Positions 26,173 through 35,576 are shown, counted from the stretch's first letter. The stretch: DNA of 64,000 bases from an uncultured Phocaeicola sp. (GCA_944320135.1 CALUGI010000017.1:1-64000); one strand, 5' to 3'. Numbers and translations: made by a program. The notes: a model not told the origin generated them from the sequence alone.

Positions 26173-29079
26173 ATGAAACAGATATTCTTTCTATTATCCC
26201 TTATGTTTTTGGGGGCAGTCGGACGCGGCCATGCACAGGTGTGGAACTTTGAAGACAAGGTTCCGGAAGGCTTTGCAGTCTCTGACGGTCAGAAATTAGC
26301 CGTCTCCGATTTGTTCTACAAGGAAGGGACGAGCAGCCTGGAATGGCAGTTCCGGCCGGGAGGAACGCTTGCGGTGGATATGGAGACTCCGCTTGTCTTG
26401 TCTCCGGAAAAAGAGGAAAATTATGGAATCACGTTGTGGATATACAATGAGAAGCCGCAGAACGACAGCCTGCAGTTTCTGTTTCTGTCGCCTGAGGGCC
26501 GCGTTTCTTACCGTTTCAGTTTCAATCTTTGCGCCGCAGGGTGGAGGGCTTGCTGGATCGGCTTCCGCCACATGCGCGGCGACAAGGCGGAAAAAGAAAT
26601 CTCGCGTTGGAAGGTCGTTGCGCCGAACCGGGAGGGACGGGTGTTCTTCGACCGCCTCACTTTTCCGGTCGGGCGCATGAATCTTCGCACCACTCCCGAC
26701 ATGCAGATGCCTTACAACAATGCTTTGGATTTCCGTGATTTGTGGCATTGGTGCCGGGTGTGGCAATGGGAGCAACTGCAATACGACATTCCGCTCCCCG
26801 ATGCGTTGTCTCCGGACGAGCGGAAAGAATTGCAGCTGATAGGGGCCCGTCTGGACAAGCGGCTGAAGCTGGAGAAAGCTCCCCGGAAGGCTGTCGAAAA
26901 AGCCTACGCCACGTTTGAAAAGGCGAATATCCGACGTGTCGCTTCCGGCTTTACGGGTGCGCCGGTTGTCGCCCCGGACGAGGTGGACCGCTCGAAGGGA
27001 GAGATGTCTTGGAACGATTTGGAAACCATGCTTTTCGGCTTTGCCTGCGATGCCTTGTGCAACGGTTCGGAAGAATCTGAGAAAAACTATTTCTTGGTAT
27101 GGGACTTTGCCATAAACCAAGGCTTCGCGTATGGAAGCGGGATGGGGACCAACCATCATTACGGCTATCAGGTGAGGAAAATCTATACTGCCGCCTGGCT
27201 GATGCGGGACAAGATATGGAAGGCTGAAAGCCGGGATGCCATTCTTTCCGCGCTCGTTTTCTGGTCGGCCTTGCAGGAAACGCGCCAGCCTTGTTCGCCG
27301 AATCGGGACGAGTTGCTGGACAGCTGGCATACCTTGCTTCTTCCCAAGGCAATATCCGCACTGATGCTTGCAGACGAGCGGGAACGTGCAAGAGCGTTTG
27401 AAGGGCTTGCAAGATGGGTGTCGACATCCCTTCACTATACTCCGGGCACCATCGGCGGAATAAAGGCCGACGGGACGGCCTTCCATCACGGAGGCTTTTA
27501 TCCGGGCTATACCGTCGGTGCGTTGGCTGCCGTAGGCAATTATATCTCGTTGACGCTTGACACGCGCTACAAACCGGCGGAAGATTCCCGCAGGGTGCTG
27601 AGGTCTGCACTCATTGCGATGAGGAACTATTGCAACAAGTACGAATGGGGCATCGGAATCAGCGGACGGCATCCGTTCAGCGGTTCCATGAAGGAGGACG
27701 ATGTGGCGTCTTTCGCTTCTCTTGCCCTCTCCGGTGACTTTTCGGCGGGGGGAACCGGCGAATTTGACCGGGCTTTAGCGGCCGATTATCTTCGCCTTTG
27801 CAGGAAAGATACGCCGGAAGCGCGTTTCTTCAGGGAGCAAGGCATACGTCCGGCCAAGGCGCCCGAAGGATTCTTCGTGTATAATTATGGCGCAACCGGA
27901 GTGTTCCGCCGTGACGAGTGGGCGGTGACGCTGAAAGGATACAACACGGATGTGTGGGGCGCGGAGATATATGCCAAGGACAACCGTTACGGGCGCTATC
28001 AAAGCTACGGGTCGGTGCAGATTATGTCGGGCTCCCGCAAGGAAAGCGGCTATGACGAGAACGGATGGGACTGGAACAGGTTGCCGGGCACTACCGCCGT
28101 TCATCTTCCGTTTGAGCTGTTGGACAGTCCGTTGCGCGGTACGACGATGCTTAAGTCGAAAGAGCGTTTTTCCGGAGCCGCCAGTCTTGAGGGAAAAAAC
28201 GGAATGTTTGCAACCAAGTTGATGGAACGGAATTTGAAAAACTTCACGCCGGATTTCGTAGCCCGCAAGTCTGTGTTCTGTTTCGGCAATCGTATGATAT
28301 GTTTGGGCAGCGGCATTGCCAACGGAAACGGACGCTATCCAACGGAAACGACGCTTTTCCAAAGCGTATGGAAGGGCGACGGCACACATGACATTCTCGT
28401 CAATGGAGAGCGGAAAGGCGAACTCGGATTTGAGCAGCGCATGGAGGCGGACGATAGACATCCCGTGTGCGTTCGGGACGGGTACGGGAATTTCTATTAT
28501 GTGAAGGAAGGAGACGTGAATGTCCGTATTGCAGAACAGGAGTCCCGGCATGAAAAGAACCGTTCCGTGACGAAGGGAACGTTTGCTTCCGCATGGCTCG
28601 CTCACGGACTCGCCCCACAAAACGCTTCTTATGAGTATTTAGTATGGATTCAGCCGACGGCAAAAGAGTTGGAGAAGACGAATCCTTTGGACACATACGA
28701 GGTGCTGCAGCGCGACTCTAATGCGCATATCGTGCATGACATGCCTACCGGCATAACCGCCTGCGCCGTTTTTGAAACCACAAGACCTGAACGCCATACA
28801 TTGTTCGCGGAACTTCCTGAAGAAACGATGGTCATGAGCCGGATGGACGGGCGGCTTCTTTTGCTGAGCGTATGCGACCCGAATCTGAACATCCCGGAAA
28901 AGACATACACGACCAAGGCCGCAAGCCGTCCGATTGGCAAAAGGCTTGTTCTTTGCGGATGTTGGACGTTTGAGGGAGAGGACGACAGGATAGCCGTCAG
29001 GCATGAGAACGGCAAAACTTTGGTGGACGTAGTGTGCCGGGACGGTATTCCGGTAGAGTTCACGTTGCGGAAACATTGA
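26173..29079 (+). CDS. PL8 family chondroitinase-type polysaccharide lyase
   Basis: A 968-residue secreted lyase resembling chondroitin sulfate ABC lyases, which cleave uronic-acid glycosaminoglycans by beta-elimination. Signal peptide 1-21 (GHAQ). An N-terminal jelly-roll (about 22-180) is followed by an alpha toroid and beta sandwiches. By motif comparison with the Proteus enzyme from memory, His439 and Tyr446 in FHHGGFYPGY, Arg499 in GRHPF and Glu598 in WGAEIYAKDNRYGRYQ fill the catalytic positions, so the enzyme looks intact. The upstream ATG at 26140 precedes the predicted promoter, so I start at 26173. No sulfatase, GH88 or other glycosaminoglycan gene is nearby. Its TGA overlaps the dus ATG. 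Confidence 0.83.
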   Translation: MKQIFFLLSLMFLGAVGRGHAQVWNFEDKVPEGFAVSDGQKLAVSDLFYKEGTSSLEWQFRPGGTLAVDMETPLVLSPEKEENYGITLWIYNEKPQNDSLQFLFLSPEGRVSYRFSFNLCAAGWRACWIGFRHMRGDKAEKEISRWKVVAPNREGRVFFDRLTFPVGRMNLRTTPDMQMPYNNALDFRDLWHWCRVWQWEQLQYDIPLPDALSPDERKELQLIGARLDKRLKLEKAPRKAVEKAYATFEKANIRRVASGFTGAPVVAPDEVDRSKGEMSWNDLETMLFGFACDALCNGSEESEKNYFLVWDFAINQGFAYGSGMGTNHHYGYQVRKIYTAAWLMRDKIWKAESRDAILSALVFWSALQETRQPCSPNRDELLDSWHTLLLPKAISALMLADERERARAFEGLARWVSTSLHYTPGTIGGIKADGTAFHHGGFYPGYTVGALAAVGNYISLTLDTRYKPAEDSRRVLRSALIAMRNYCNKYEWGIGISGRHPFSGSMKEDDVASFASLALSGDFSAGGTGEFDRALAADYLRLCRKDTPEARFFREQGIRPAKAPEGFFVYNYGATGVFRRDEWAVTLKGYNTDVWGAEIYAKDNRYGRYQSYGSVQIMSGSRKESGYDENGWDWNRLPGTTAVHLPFELLDSPLRGTTMLKSKERFSGAASLEGKNGMFATKLMERNLKNFTPDFVARKSVFCFGNRMICLGSGIANGNGRYPTETTLFQSVWKGDGTHDILVNGERKGELGFEQRMEADDRHPVCVRDGYGNFYYVKEGDVNVRIAEQESRHEKNRSVTKGTFASAWLAHGLAPQNASYEYLVWIQPTAKELEKTNPLDTYEVLQRDSNAHIVHDMPTGITACAVFETTRPERHTLFAELPEETMVMSRMDGRLLLLSVCDPNLNIPEKTYTTKAASRPIGKRLVLCGCWTFEGEDDRIAVRHENGKTLVDVVCRDGIPVEFTLRKH

Positions 29080-30035
29080 TGTCAAATCAGATGCAGAATA
29101 CTTTTACCATCCGGTTTTCTCCTTTGCAAGGATACACGGATGCAGCTTACAGAGAAGCTCATGCCCGCTTTTTCGGTGGAGTGGAATGTTATTATTCTCC
29201 CTTTGCGCGGGTAGAGCACGGCGAGGTGCGGCGGAAAGACGTGCGCGACATCGAGCCGGTGCATAATGCGGGGTTGAAACTTGTCCCTCAGTTCATTGCG
29301 CCCGACATCGGGAAAGCCGGGCGCATCCTTGCACTTTTTTCCGAGAAAGGCTATCGGGAAGCCAACCTCAATTTGGGGTGTCCGTTTCCGGTGCTTGCGC
29401 GGAGGCATAACGGTTCCGGCATGTTGCCTTATCCCGAAGAAGTGGAGGAACTGCTGATCGGCATTGTGGAGAAATTTCCCTCCATGTCTTTGTCCGTTAA
29501 GTTGCGCGCGGGATGGGAGAGCCCGGACGAGTCTTTGTCTTTGCTTCCCTTGTTTAACCGGCTGCCCTTGTCGGAAATCATATTGCATCCCCGTCTGGGC
29601 AAACAGCAATATAAAGGGAGCGCAGACATGGAAGCCTTTGCAGCCTTTTATGAGGGTTGCGAAAAGCCGCTTTTCTACAACGGCGATTTGCGGACGGCGG
29701 ACGATATCGACAGCATTCGCAAACGTTTTCCCCGCTTGCGCGGCGTGGCGGTCGGACGCGGCCTCCTGGCTAATCCGGCTTTGGCGATGGAATATGCTCA
29801 GGGATGCCGTCTTCCTGAAGACGAAAGGACGGAAAGAATCAGACAGATGCACTCTGCCGTGTTCCAAGCCTATTCCCGGCAACTCCAGGGAGGCGATTCG
29901 CAATTGTTGGCAAAGATGAAAAGTTTTTGGGAATACTTGCTGCCGGATGCGGACCGGAAGGCGCGCAAAGCCGTCGGCAAGGCTTCTCGGCTGGACGCTT
30001 ATTGGGCGGCGGTCAACAATCTGTTGGGAGTTTGA
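29079..30035 (+). CDS. tRNA-dihydrouridine synthase
   Basis: A 318-residue FMN-dependent TIM-barrel enzyme that reduces specific uridines in tRNA D loops. The active-site Cys101 lies in NLNLGCPFPV, with the following RRHNGSGML typical of the Dus family. FSPLQGYTD near the N-terminus replaces the more common APMAGVTD. The C-terminal helical part begins near 245. Its ATG overlaps the lyase stop by one base (TGATG), so the two genes are probably translated together. Which Dus subtype it is cannot be told by eye. Confidence 0.87.
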   Translation: MSNQMQNTFTIRFSPLQGYTDAAYREAHARFFGGVECYYSPFARVEHGEVRRKDVRDIEPVHNAGLKLVPQFIAPDIGKAGRILALFSEKGYREANLNLGCPFPVLARRHNGSGMLPYPEEVEELLIGIVEKFPSMSLSVKLRAGWESPDESLSLLPLFNRLPLSEIILHPRLGKQQYKGSADMEAFAAFYEGCEKPLFYNGDLRTADDIDSIRKRFPRLRGVAVGRGLLANPALAMEYAQGCRLPEDERTERIRQMHSAVFQAYSRQLQGGDSQLLAKMKSFWEYLLPDADRKARKAVGKASRLDAYWAAVNNLLGV

Positions 30036-30061
30036 CGTCCGATTTGCCGGGCTGTTCAGAA

Positions 30062-30140
30062 TTTGTGCGCGGCATTCCGGAAAAAGCCTCGGCAAGCCGG
30101 AACGAATGCGGCGGCCTTTATTCCTATCGGCGCGGGCGAA
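30062..30140. repeat. 22-bp-period intergenic array, site 7
   Basis: Looser units begin near 30064, 30085, 30106 and 30126, with cores GTGCGCGGC, GCCTCGGC, TGCGGCGGC and CGGCGCGGG. The array lies directly after dus in the gap before the regulator gene. Confidence 0.55.
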
Positions 30141-30313
30141 TCAAACGTATGCCGGATTATCCCCACGGCATGCGAAGTGCAATGGCTTTGAAAACTGTTT
30201 GCAGAAGAATCAGATGCAGTTCGAAAGAAATTTGTCTTTCCTCTGACGAAGGAAAGACTTTGGAAAAGTTTCCTTTTTTGAAGGAAACGATATTGATTTG
30301 GAATAGGATATGT

Positions 30314-30343
30314 TTTGAGAGTTCCCATTATTCTTTAACTTTG
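30314..30343 (+). promoter_or_regulatory. Promoter of the hybrid two-component regulator
   Basis: A perfect -7 box TAACTTTG (30336-30343) follows TTTG (30314-30317) by 18 nt, ending 22 nt before the start codon. The regulator is therefore transcribed on its own. I see no copy of the TGTTTC dyad here. Confidence 0.75.
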
Positions 30344-30365
30344 TGACTCGTAAAATTTATATGCC

Positions 30366-33116
30366 ATGAAGACGATTTTGACCTTTGTTGTTTCCCTTCT
30401 GATATTGTCCGCGTGCTCGAATAAGGACGAAAGTTTGGTGATAGGCGTTTCCCAATGCAGCGACGACGAATGGCGCGCGCAGATGAACAAGGAAATCCGA
30501 CGCGAGGCTTTGTTTTATCCGGGAGTGCGAATAGAAATAAAGACGGCGAGGGATGACAACGAGCGTCAGGTTCAGGATATCGAGTCGTTCATTCGGCAGA
30601 AAGTGGACGCGCTCGTGGTGTCGCCGAACGAGGCGGATGCCGTAACGCCTGTAATCGAAAAGGCTTACGATGCGGGGATTCCCGTGATATTGGTCGACAG
30701 GAAAATACATTCTGACAAATATACGGCTTATGTGGGCGCCGACAACTATGAAATAGGCAAGCGTGCGGGCACGTATATCGTCAATCGCTTGCACGGGAAA
30801 GGGAATGTGGTGGAAATTACCGGTCTGAAAGGCTCGACTTCTGCGGTAGAGCGGCATAGAGGATTCGTCGATGCTCTGGCTTCGTCGCCAGATGTGAAAG
30901 TGGTGGCTTCGGCCGATGCCGGCTTTTTTCAGGACATGGCCGAAAACGTGCTTGACACTATTCTGACGGGCTGCAAGGAAATCGATTTGGTGTTTGCTCA
31001 GAACGACCGTATGGCAATCGGAGCCTACCGGTCGGCTTTGAAGCGCGGGCGCGAGAAGGATATGCTGTTCGTAGGCATAGATGCCGTTTCGGGAGAAGGC
31101 TATGGGGTGGAGAGCGTGGCGAAGGGCGAACTGGATGCCACATTCATTTATCCCACTTCCGGCGACAAGGTGATGCAAGTGGTGATGTCAATATTGAAAG
31201 GAAAGCCGTATGAACGGGACACGAAACTGCAGACCGCGCTTGTCGACAAGTCGAATGCGCGTGTGATGAAGATGCAGACGGAACATATATTCGAGCTTGA
31301 CCGCAAGATTGAATACCTGAACAAGAAGGTTGACGTCTATTTCCTGCGCTATTCCTCGCAGCGGATGTTTCTGTACGCTTGCGTCGTGATTCTTCTTCTT
31401 GTAGGGGCGTTGTTGGTGTTTGTCGTTCGGGCTTTCTGGACGAAGAATCTTCTTAACGCCGAATTGTCGAGCCAGAAGGCGAAACTGGAGGAGCAGCGGG
31501 ACCAGCTGATCGACCTTTCGCACCGGCTGGAAGAAGCCACCCACGCGAAACTGGCTTTTTTTACCAATGTGTCTCATGACTTCCGCACTCCGCTGACCTT
31601 GATAGCCGACCCTGTAAACCAGCTGATGGAGAGCCGCAATCTTAACGAACATGAACGTTCGTTGCTCCATATTGTGCATAAGAATGTGGTGGTGCTGCTT
31701 CGCCTTATCAATCAGATATTGGATTTCCGGAAGTTTGAAAACGGGAAACTGGCGCTTCACCTTTCAGAATTTGACGTTTACGAGGGGATGAAGGAGTGGA
31801 CGGAAGCCTTTCGCACTTTGTCGTTCCGCAAGCACATTCATTTTGAGGTGACGGCCGAGGACGCTCCGCAAGGGTATGTCATGATTGCTGACGCGGAGAA
31901 GATGGAGCGCATCACCTACAATCTGCTTTCCAACGCTTTCAAGTTCACTTCGGAAAACGGGAGTATCAGCGTGAGACTGGCATTGTTCCGGCATGAGGGG
32001 AACGATTGGCTGAGGCTGCAGGTTTCCGACACGGGCATCGGAATGTCGGCAGAACACGTGCGCCATATTTTCGAGCGTTTTTATCAGATTGACGTGCATC
32101 ATGCAGGTTCGGGCATCGGTCTGGCTTTGGTGAAGGCTTTCGTGGAGATGCACTGCGGGCATATTCGTGTAGAGAGCGGAGAGAAAAAGGGAACGGTTTT
32201 TATCATTGAAATGCCGATGCGCCAGGCCGGAACGCTGGAAGAAGGGCTGGAGCGGAATGCAGTCTTGACGAACTTGAAGGAAGGGGCCGTATTGGACGCT
32301 GCCTTGGAAACGGTGAATCAAGGGGAAGAGAAGGTTGTTCAAGGCGACAAGGAGAAAGAAACGGTGCTGATAATCGACGACAATCAGGACATACGGGATT
32401 ACGTAAGGATGCTGCTGCAAGAGCGGTATACGGTAATCGAAGCGGTGAACGGGCAGGAAGGTTTGAAACAGGCCATGAAGTATGTGCCCGATGCGATTGT
32501 CTGTGATGTGATGATGCCCGTCATGGACGGAATGGAATGCTGCCGGCGCCTGAAAAGCGAAATCCAAACTTCCCATATACCCGTCATGATGCTGACGGCC
32601 TATGCGATGGACGAACAGAAAATAAAGGGATATGAGTGCGGTGCGGATTCTTACTTGTCGAAACCTTTCAGCGCGCAGCTGCTTTTGACCCGGTTGCGCA
32701 ATCTGATGGACAACCATAAACGGTTGGAATCTTTCTTCAGCGACCGGAGTGTTGTCATGCACGACGCGTCTTCTCTTGGCAAGGTGGACAAAGGGTTCGT
32801 CGACAAGCTGTATGAATTGATTGATTCGCGGATGGACAATCCGGAATTGCGCGTGGACGATTTGGGAGCGGAGTTAGGTCTGGGGCGCGTGCAGCTTTAC
32901 CGAAAAACCAAGGCGCTGACCGGATATTCTCCGAACGAGCTGCTCCGCATTGCCCGGCTGAAAAAAGCGTCAGCTTTGTTGGCTTCCACGGAGAAGACGG
33001 TTGCGGAAATCACTTATGAAGTGGGCTTCAGTTCGCCTTCCTATTTCACCCGTTGTTATAAAGATTATTTCGGGGAAAGCCCGACGGATTTTCTAAAGCG
33101 GAAAAATGGGAAATGA
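30366..33116 (+). CDS. Hybrid two-component system regulator with sugar-binding sensor
   Basis: A 916-residue one-protein signalling chain. Residues 1-17 carry a lipobox-like signal (LSAC17). A periplasmic-binding-protein domain of the LacI/ribose-binding type (about 22-310) forms the sensor. A membrane helix spans 334-358, followed by a coiled coil. The histidine kinase has H-box His404 in SHDFRTPLT, NLLSNAFKF and the ATP-lid motifs DTGIG and GSGIGLALV. The receiver has Asp714 in CDVMMPVMDG. An AraC-type DNA-binding domain closes the protein (about 815-916). Most hybrid regulators use a beta-propeller sensor; this periplasmic-binding type matches what I recall for the fructose-sensing BT1754. 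It should activate the fructan genes at 8-20 kb. Confidence 0.92.
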   Translation: MKTILTFVVSLLILSACSNKDESLVIGVSQCSDDEWRAQMNKEIRREALFYPGVRIEIKTARDDNERQVQDIESFIRQKVDALVVSPNEADAVTPVIEKAYDAGIPVILVDRKIHSDKYTAYVGADNYEIGKRAGTYIVNRLHGKGNVVEITGLKGSTSAVERHRGFVDALASSPDVKVVASADAGFFQDMAENVLDTILTGCKEIDLVFAQNDRMAIGAYRSALKRGREKDMLFVGIDAVSGEGYGVESVAKGELDATFIYPTSGDKVMQVVMSILKGKPYERDTKLQTALVDKSNARVMKMQTEHIFELDRKIEYLNKKVDVYFLRYSSQRMFLYACVVILLLVGALLVFVVRAFWTKNLLNAELSSQKAKLEEQRDQLIDLSHRLEEATHAKLAFFTNVSHDFRTPLTLIADPVNQLMESRNLNEHERSLLHIVHKNVVVLLRLINQILDFRKFENGKLALHLSEFDVYEGMKEWTEAFRTLSFRKHIHFEVTAEDAPQGYVMIADAEKMERITYNLLSNAFKFTSENGSISVRLALFRHEGNDWLRLQVSDTGIGMSAEHVRHIFERFYQIDVHHAGSGIGLALVKAFVEMHCGHIRVESGEKKGTVFIIEMPMRQAGTLEEGLERNAVLTNLKEGAVLDAALETVNQGEEKVVQGDKEKETVLIIDDNQDIRDYVRMLLQERYTVIEAVNGQEGLKQAMKYVPDAIVCDVMMPVMDGMECCRRLKSEIQTSHIPVMMLTAYAMDEQKIKGYECGADSYLSKPFSAQLLLTRLRNLMDNHKRLESFFSDRSVVMHDASSLGKVDKGFVDKLYELIDSRMDNPELRVDDLGAELGLGRVQLYRKTKALTGYSPNELLRIARLKKASALLASTEKTVAEITYEVGFSSPSYFTRCYKDYFGESPTDFLKRKNGK

Positions 33117-33141
33117 TAGAGGCTGTTCGGCAAATAATCGG

Positions 33142-33149
33142 TATCTTTG
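33142..33149 (+). promoter_or_regulatory. -7 box of the DUF3256-like gene
   Basis: TATCTTTG is a perfect -7 match ending 21 nt before the start at 33171. It also argues against the in-frame ATG at 33147, which overlaps it. No clear -33 box is seen. Confidence 0.55.
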
Positions 33150-33170
33150 GCCTGTCTTAAAAACGAATTT

Positions 33171-33830
33171 ATGAAACGTATTGTAGGAATAGCATTTGCT
33201 TTATGCTGTGTGTGTGAAGTGTATGCTCAAGATATCAAATCGCTGTTCGTGGCTTTGCCCGATTCGCTTTCGCCTTTGCTGACGGCGGTAAACCGCGCCG
33301 ACTTCGGCGATTTCCTTGCGAGCGGCATGAAAGCGGAGGTGAAGAACCGTTTCGGGAAAGAGTCTGAAATGACGGAGTTGACGGATGATTACTTGCGCGT
33401 GGAGCTGACGTCGGCCAGTGTGCTTGAGATGAAACTGCTTCCGGTGAATGATTCGGTGAAAACCGTATGTGTGGTGCATACCTATATGGCTCCTGTTGCA
33501 GATAGCGACGTGTCTTTTTACACTGTTTCTTGGGAAGAACTGCCTTCCGGACGTTTTTTGACCCTTCCCGACGAGTCGGACTTTTATCTTGTTCTGCAAA
33601 CGGATGCCCAAGCGAACTCTCTGAACAATTTGCGCGCTTATGCGGACATGTATCTTTTGAAAGCCGAACTTTCGGCAAGCGAGCCGGTCATTTCGTTCGT
33701 TTATTCCACTCCTGAGTATATGGATGAGGAAACGGCAGGCAAGCTGAAGCCTTATTTGCGCCCTGCTCCGATTCGTTATGAGTGGCGGAACGGAAGATTC
33801 GTCAAAGCGGATGAAGGAAAGCAGGAGTGA
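33171..33830 (+). CDS. DUF3256-like exported protein
   Basis: A 219-residue exported protein of unknown role. The signal peptide (1 to about 19, VYAQ) is followed by a single domain with DSLSPLLTAVNRADFGDFL, LTDDYLRVELT and LPVNDSVKTVCVVHTY, which from memory matches DUF3256, a small Bacteroidetes family. No catalytic motif can be seen. It lies after the fructan regulator but has its own promoter. Confidence 0.75.
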   Translation: MKRIVGIAFALCCVCEVYAQDIKSLFVALPDSLSPLLTAVNRADFGDFLASGMKAEVKNRFGKESEMTELTDDYLRVELTSASVLEMKLLPVNDSVKTVCVVHTYMAPVADSDVSFYTVSWEELPSGRFLTLPDESDFYLVLQTDAQANSLNNLRAYADMYLLKAELSASEPVISFVYSTPEYMDEETAGKLKPYLRPAPIRYEWRNGRFVKADEGKQE

Positions 33831-33942
33831 TGTCGGGAGAATATATGTGTTGTTGAACATGTATTCGGCCTTTTCGGAATGATTTTAATCAGGACAGCGT
33901 GAAAAATGCTTAATTGCCTGGCGAACTCAAAAAGAAAAATGT

Positions 33943-33950
33943 TATCTTTG
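33943..33950 (+). promoter_or_regulatory. -7 box far upstream of the M23 peptidase gene
   Basis: TATCTTTG is a perfect -7 match, with no good -33 box. If used, it gives a leader of about 155 nt, long for this genome, containing a nine-codon open frame (start at 33960). Confidence 0.45.
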
Positions 33951-34108
33951 GGACAATTTATGAGAAATGGCGAATCTTGCTTGGCATAAAGATAAGGTCT
34001 TGCCGTCATCTTTTTAGTTGAATTGTATAAACCGATAGTGGTATTCTGAAGACGTTCGAGGCTGTGAAAAGCCTGCCGGCGGATACTTGCTGAAAATAAG
34101 GTAACGTA

Positions 34109-35017
34109 ATGATTTTAAAATGTATTAGAACAATGGCGATGGCCGCTTTTGCCTTGGCAAGTGCAAATGTTTGCGGACAAGATTTGTTGGCCCGCCAAGC
34201 GCCCATCGACAGAAAACTGAAAGCAGTGGATTCTTTGGCATTGATTCGCCAGATAAAGGCGGAACAGGCCGTTTATCCTGCATATAGCCTTTATCCTAAT
34301 TGGAGCAACGAGCGCGTTCATGCTTACGGCAACAGCGTGCAAATTCCCGATAGCTTCCGTATAGACCTTACAGGCTTCTGCATGCCGACAACACACACAA
34401 GAATCACCTCCAAATGCGGTCCGCGCTGGCGGCGTATGCACAACGGACTTGATATCAAAGTATATATAGGAGATACCATCCGTGCAGCTTTCGACGGAAG
34501 GGTCCGTATGGTGAAGTACGAGCGTCGCGGCTATGGGAAATATGTGGTGATTCGCCATGACAACGGGCTGGAAACGATTTACGGACATTTGTCCAAGCAG
34601 ATTGTAGCGGAAGACGAATATGTGAAGGCAGGCGATCCGATTGGTTTGGGCGGAAATACCGGCCGTTCGACAGGGTCTCACTTGCATTTTGAGACCCGTT
34701 TCTTGGGTGAAGTCATCAATCCGGAATTCATGTTTGATTTCCCGAATCAGGATATTGTGGCAGACAGCTATTTGTTTATTCGCGGCGCCAACCGTTATGC
34801 TTATCAGCGCACGCGCGCTTTGGCTGCGGTAAGTTCCGGCAAGTCTGGAGCGGCAGAGGCTGAGAAGGCTGCTATCCGTTATCATAAAATCCGCAAAGGG
34901 GACACTTTAGGACGCATTTCCCGCATTTATCATGTGTCTATCGACCGCTTGTGCCGTTTGAATGGTATTAAACGTACAACTGTTTTGCGTGTCGGCCAGG
35001 TGTTGAGATGCTCATAA
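34109..35017 (+). CDS. M23 metallopeptidase with LysM domain
   Basis: A 302-residue exported murein hydrolase. After a short signal peptide (about 1-22) the M23 LytM-type domain (about 90-215) carries zinc ligands His111 and Asp115 in HNGLDIKV and the HLH motif at 191-193 (His193 ligand), with GHLSK between them. A C-terminal LysM domain (about 250-301, from YHKIRKGDTLGRISRIYH) binds peptidoglycan. All active-site residues are present, so it should be an active endopeptidase in cell-wall remodelling, although many LytM proteins act only as activators. It is a single-gene unit. Confidence 0.9.
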   Translation: MILKCIRTMAMAAFALASANVCGQDLLARQAPIDRKLKAVDSLALIRQIKAEQAVYPAYSLYPNWSNERVHAYGNSVQIPDSFRIDLTGFCMPTTHTRITSKCGPRWRRMHNGLDIKVYIGDTIRAAFDGRVRMVKYERRGYGKYVVIRHDNGLETIYGHLSKQIVAEDEYVKAGDPIGLGGNTGRSTGSHLHFETRFLGEVINPEFMFDFPNQDIVADSYLFIRGANRYAYQRTRALAAVSSGKSGAAEAEKAAIRYHKIRKGDTLGRISRIYHVSIDRLCRLNGIKRTTVLRVGQVLRCS

Positions 35018-35576
35018 TAAAGATAAAGCATAGGTTCATCCTGAGGGAGTTGGTTTGGCTTCTTCAGGATGATTCCGGCTCTCTTTCATTCAAATGCCAT
35101 TCTTTCGGTATGCCATCGCTCCTACGGGTGCGGCAGAATGGCGTCCGGACGGGAGTTCTTCACTTTTCATTTACACGTAGCGGTGATACTCGGCATGATT
35201 TCGATTTCCGTAAGGATGATGGTTCCTTAAACGTATCTTTTAGCCATAGTCGTAATTGTTAATTGTGAAATGTCTCTCTTTCCGGCAGGAGTGCTTCTTC
35301 AGGGCTTGCCGATCCGTCATCCTGTTGACCCGTCAACTTGTCGGACTTGTTCGTTTAACGTCCGGAGGTTGTGCGCTTAAGTCTGCGGGGTTTCTTGCAC
35401 GTTTTTGGCTTCTCCGCTGACCTGCGTTTTGGCTGTAGTGCTTGGTATCTTCCTCGCCCGTCGGATTGGGGAAAGAAAGAACCGTGCATGACGATTCTTT
35501 TTATATGTATATTTGTTGTATGCTCCGCGAAAAAACTGTAACTTTGCCGATGCTGACAAAATTTTAAGATTGAAAC
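35018..35576. other. 559-nt gap without a convincing gene
   Basis: TCATCCTGA (35037-35045) and TCAGGATGA (35064-35072) can form a 9-bp stem just after the peptidase gene, but no T run follows. The rest is T-rich and codon-poor with no good frame. It ends with the promoter of the DoxX-like gene (35512-35546). It may be a decayed gene or hold a small RNA; I cannot support either. Confidence 0.5.
35512..35546 (+). promoter_or_regulatory. Promoter of the DoxX-like gene
   Basis: A perfect -7 box TAACTTTG (35539-35546) lies 20 nt after TTG (35516-35518), itself preceded by TTTG (35512-35515). The predicted start near 35552 is compatible with the TTG start codon at 35577. Confidence 0.65.
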
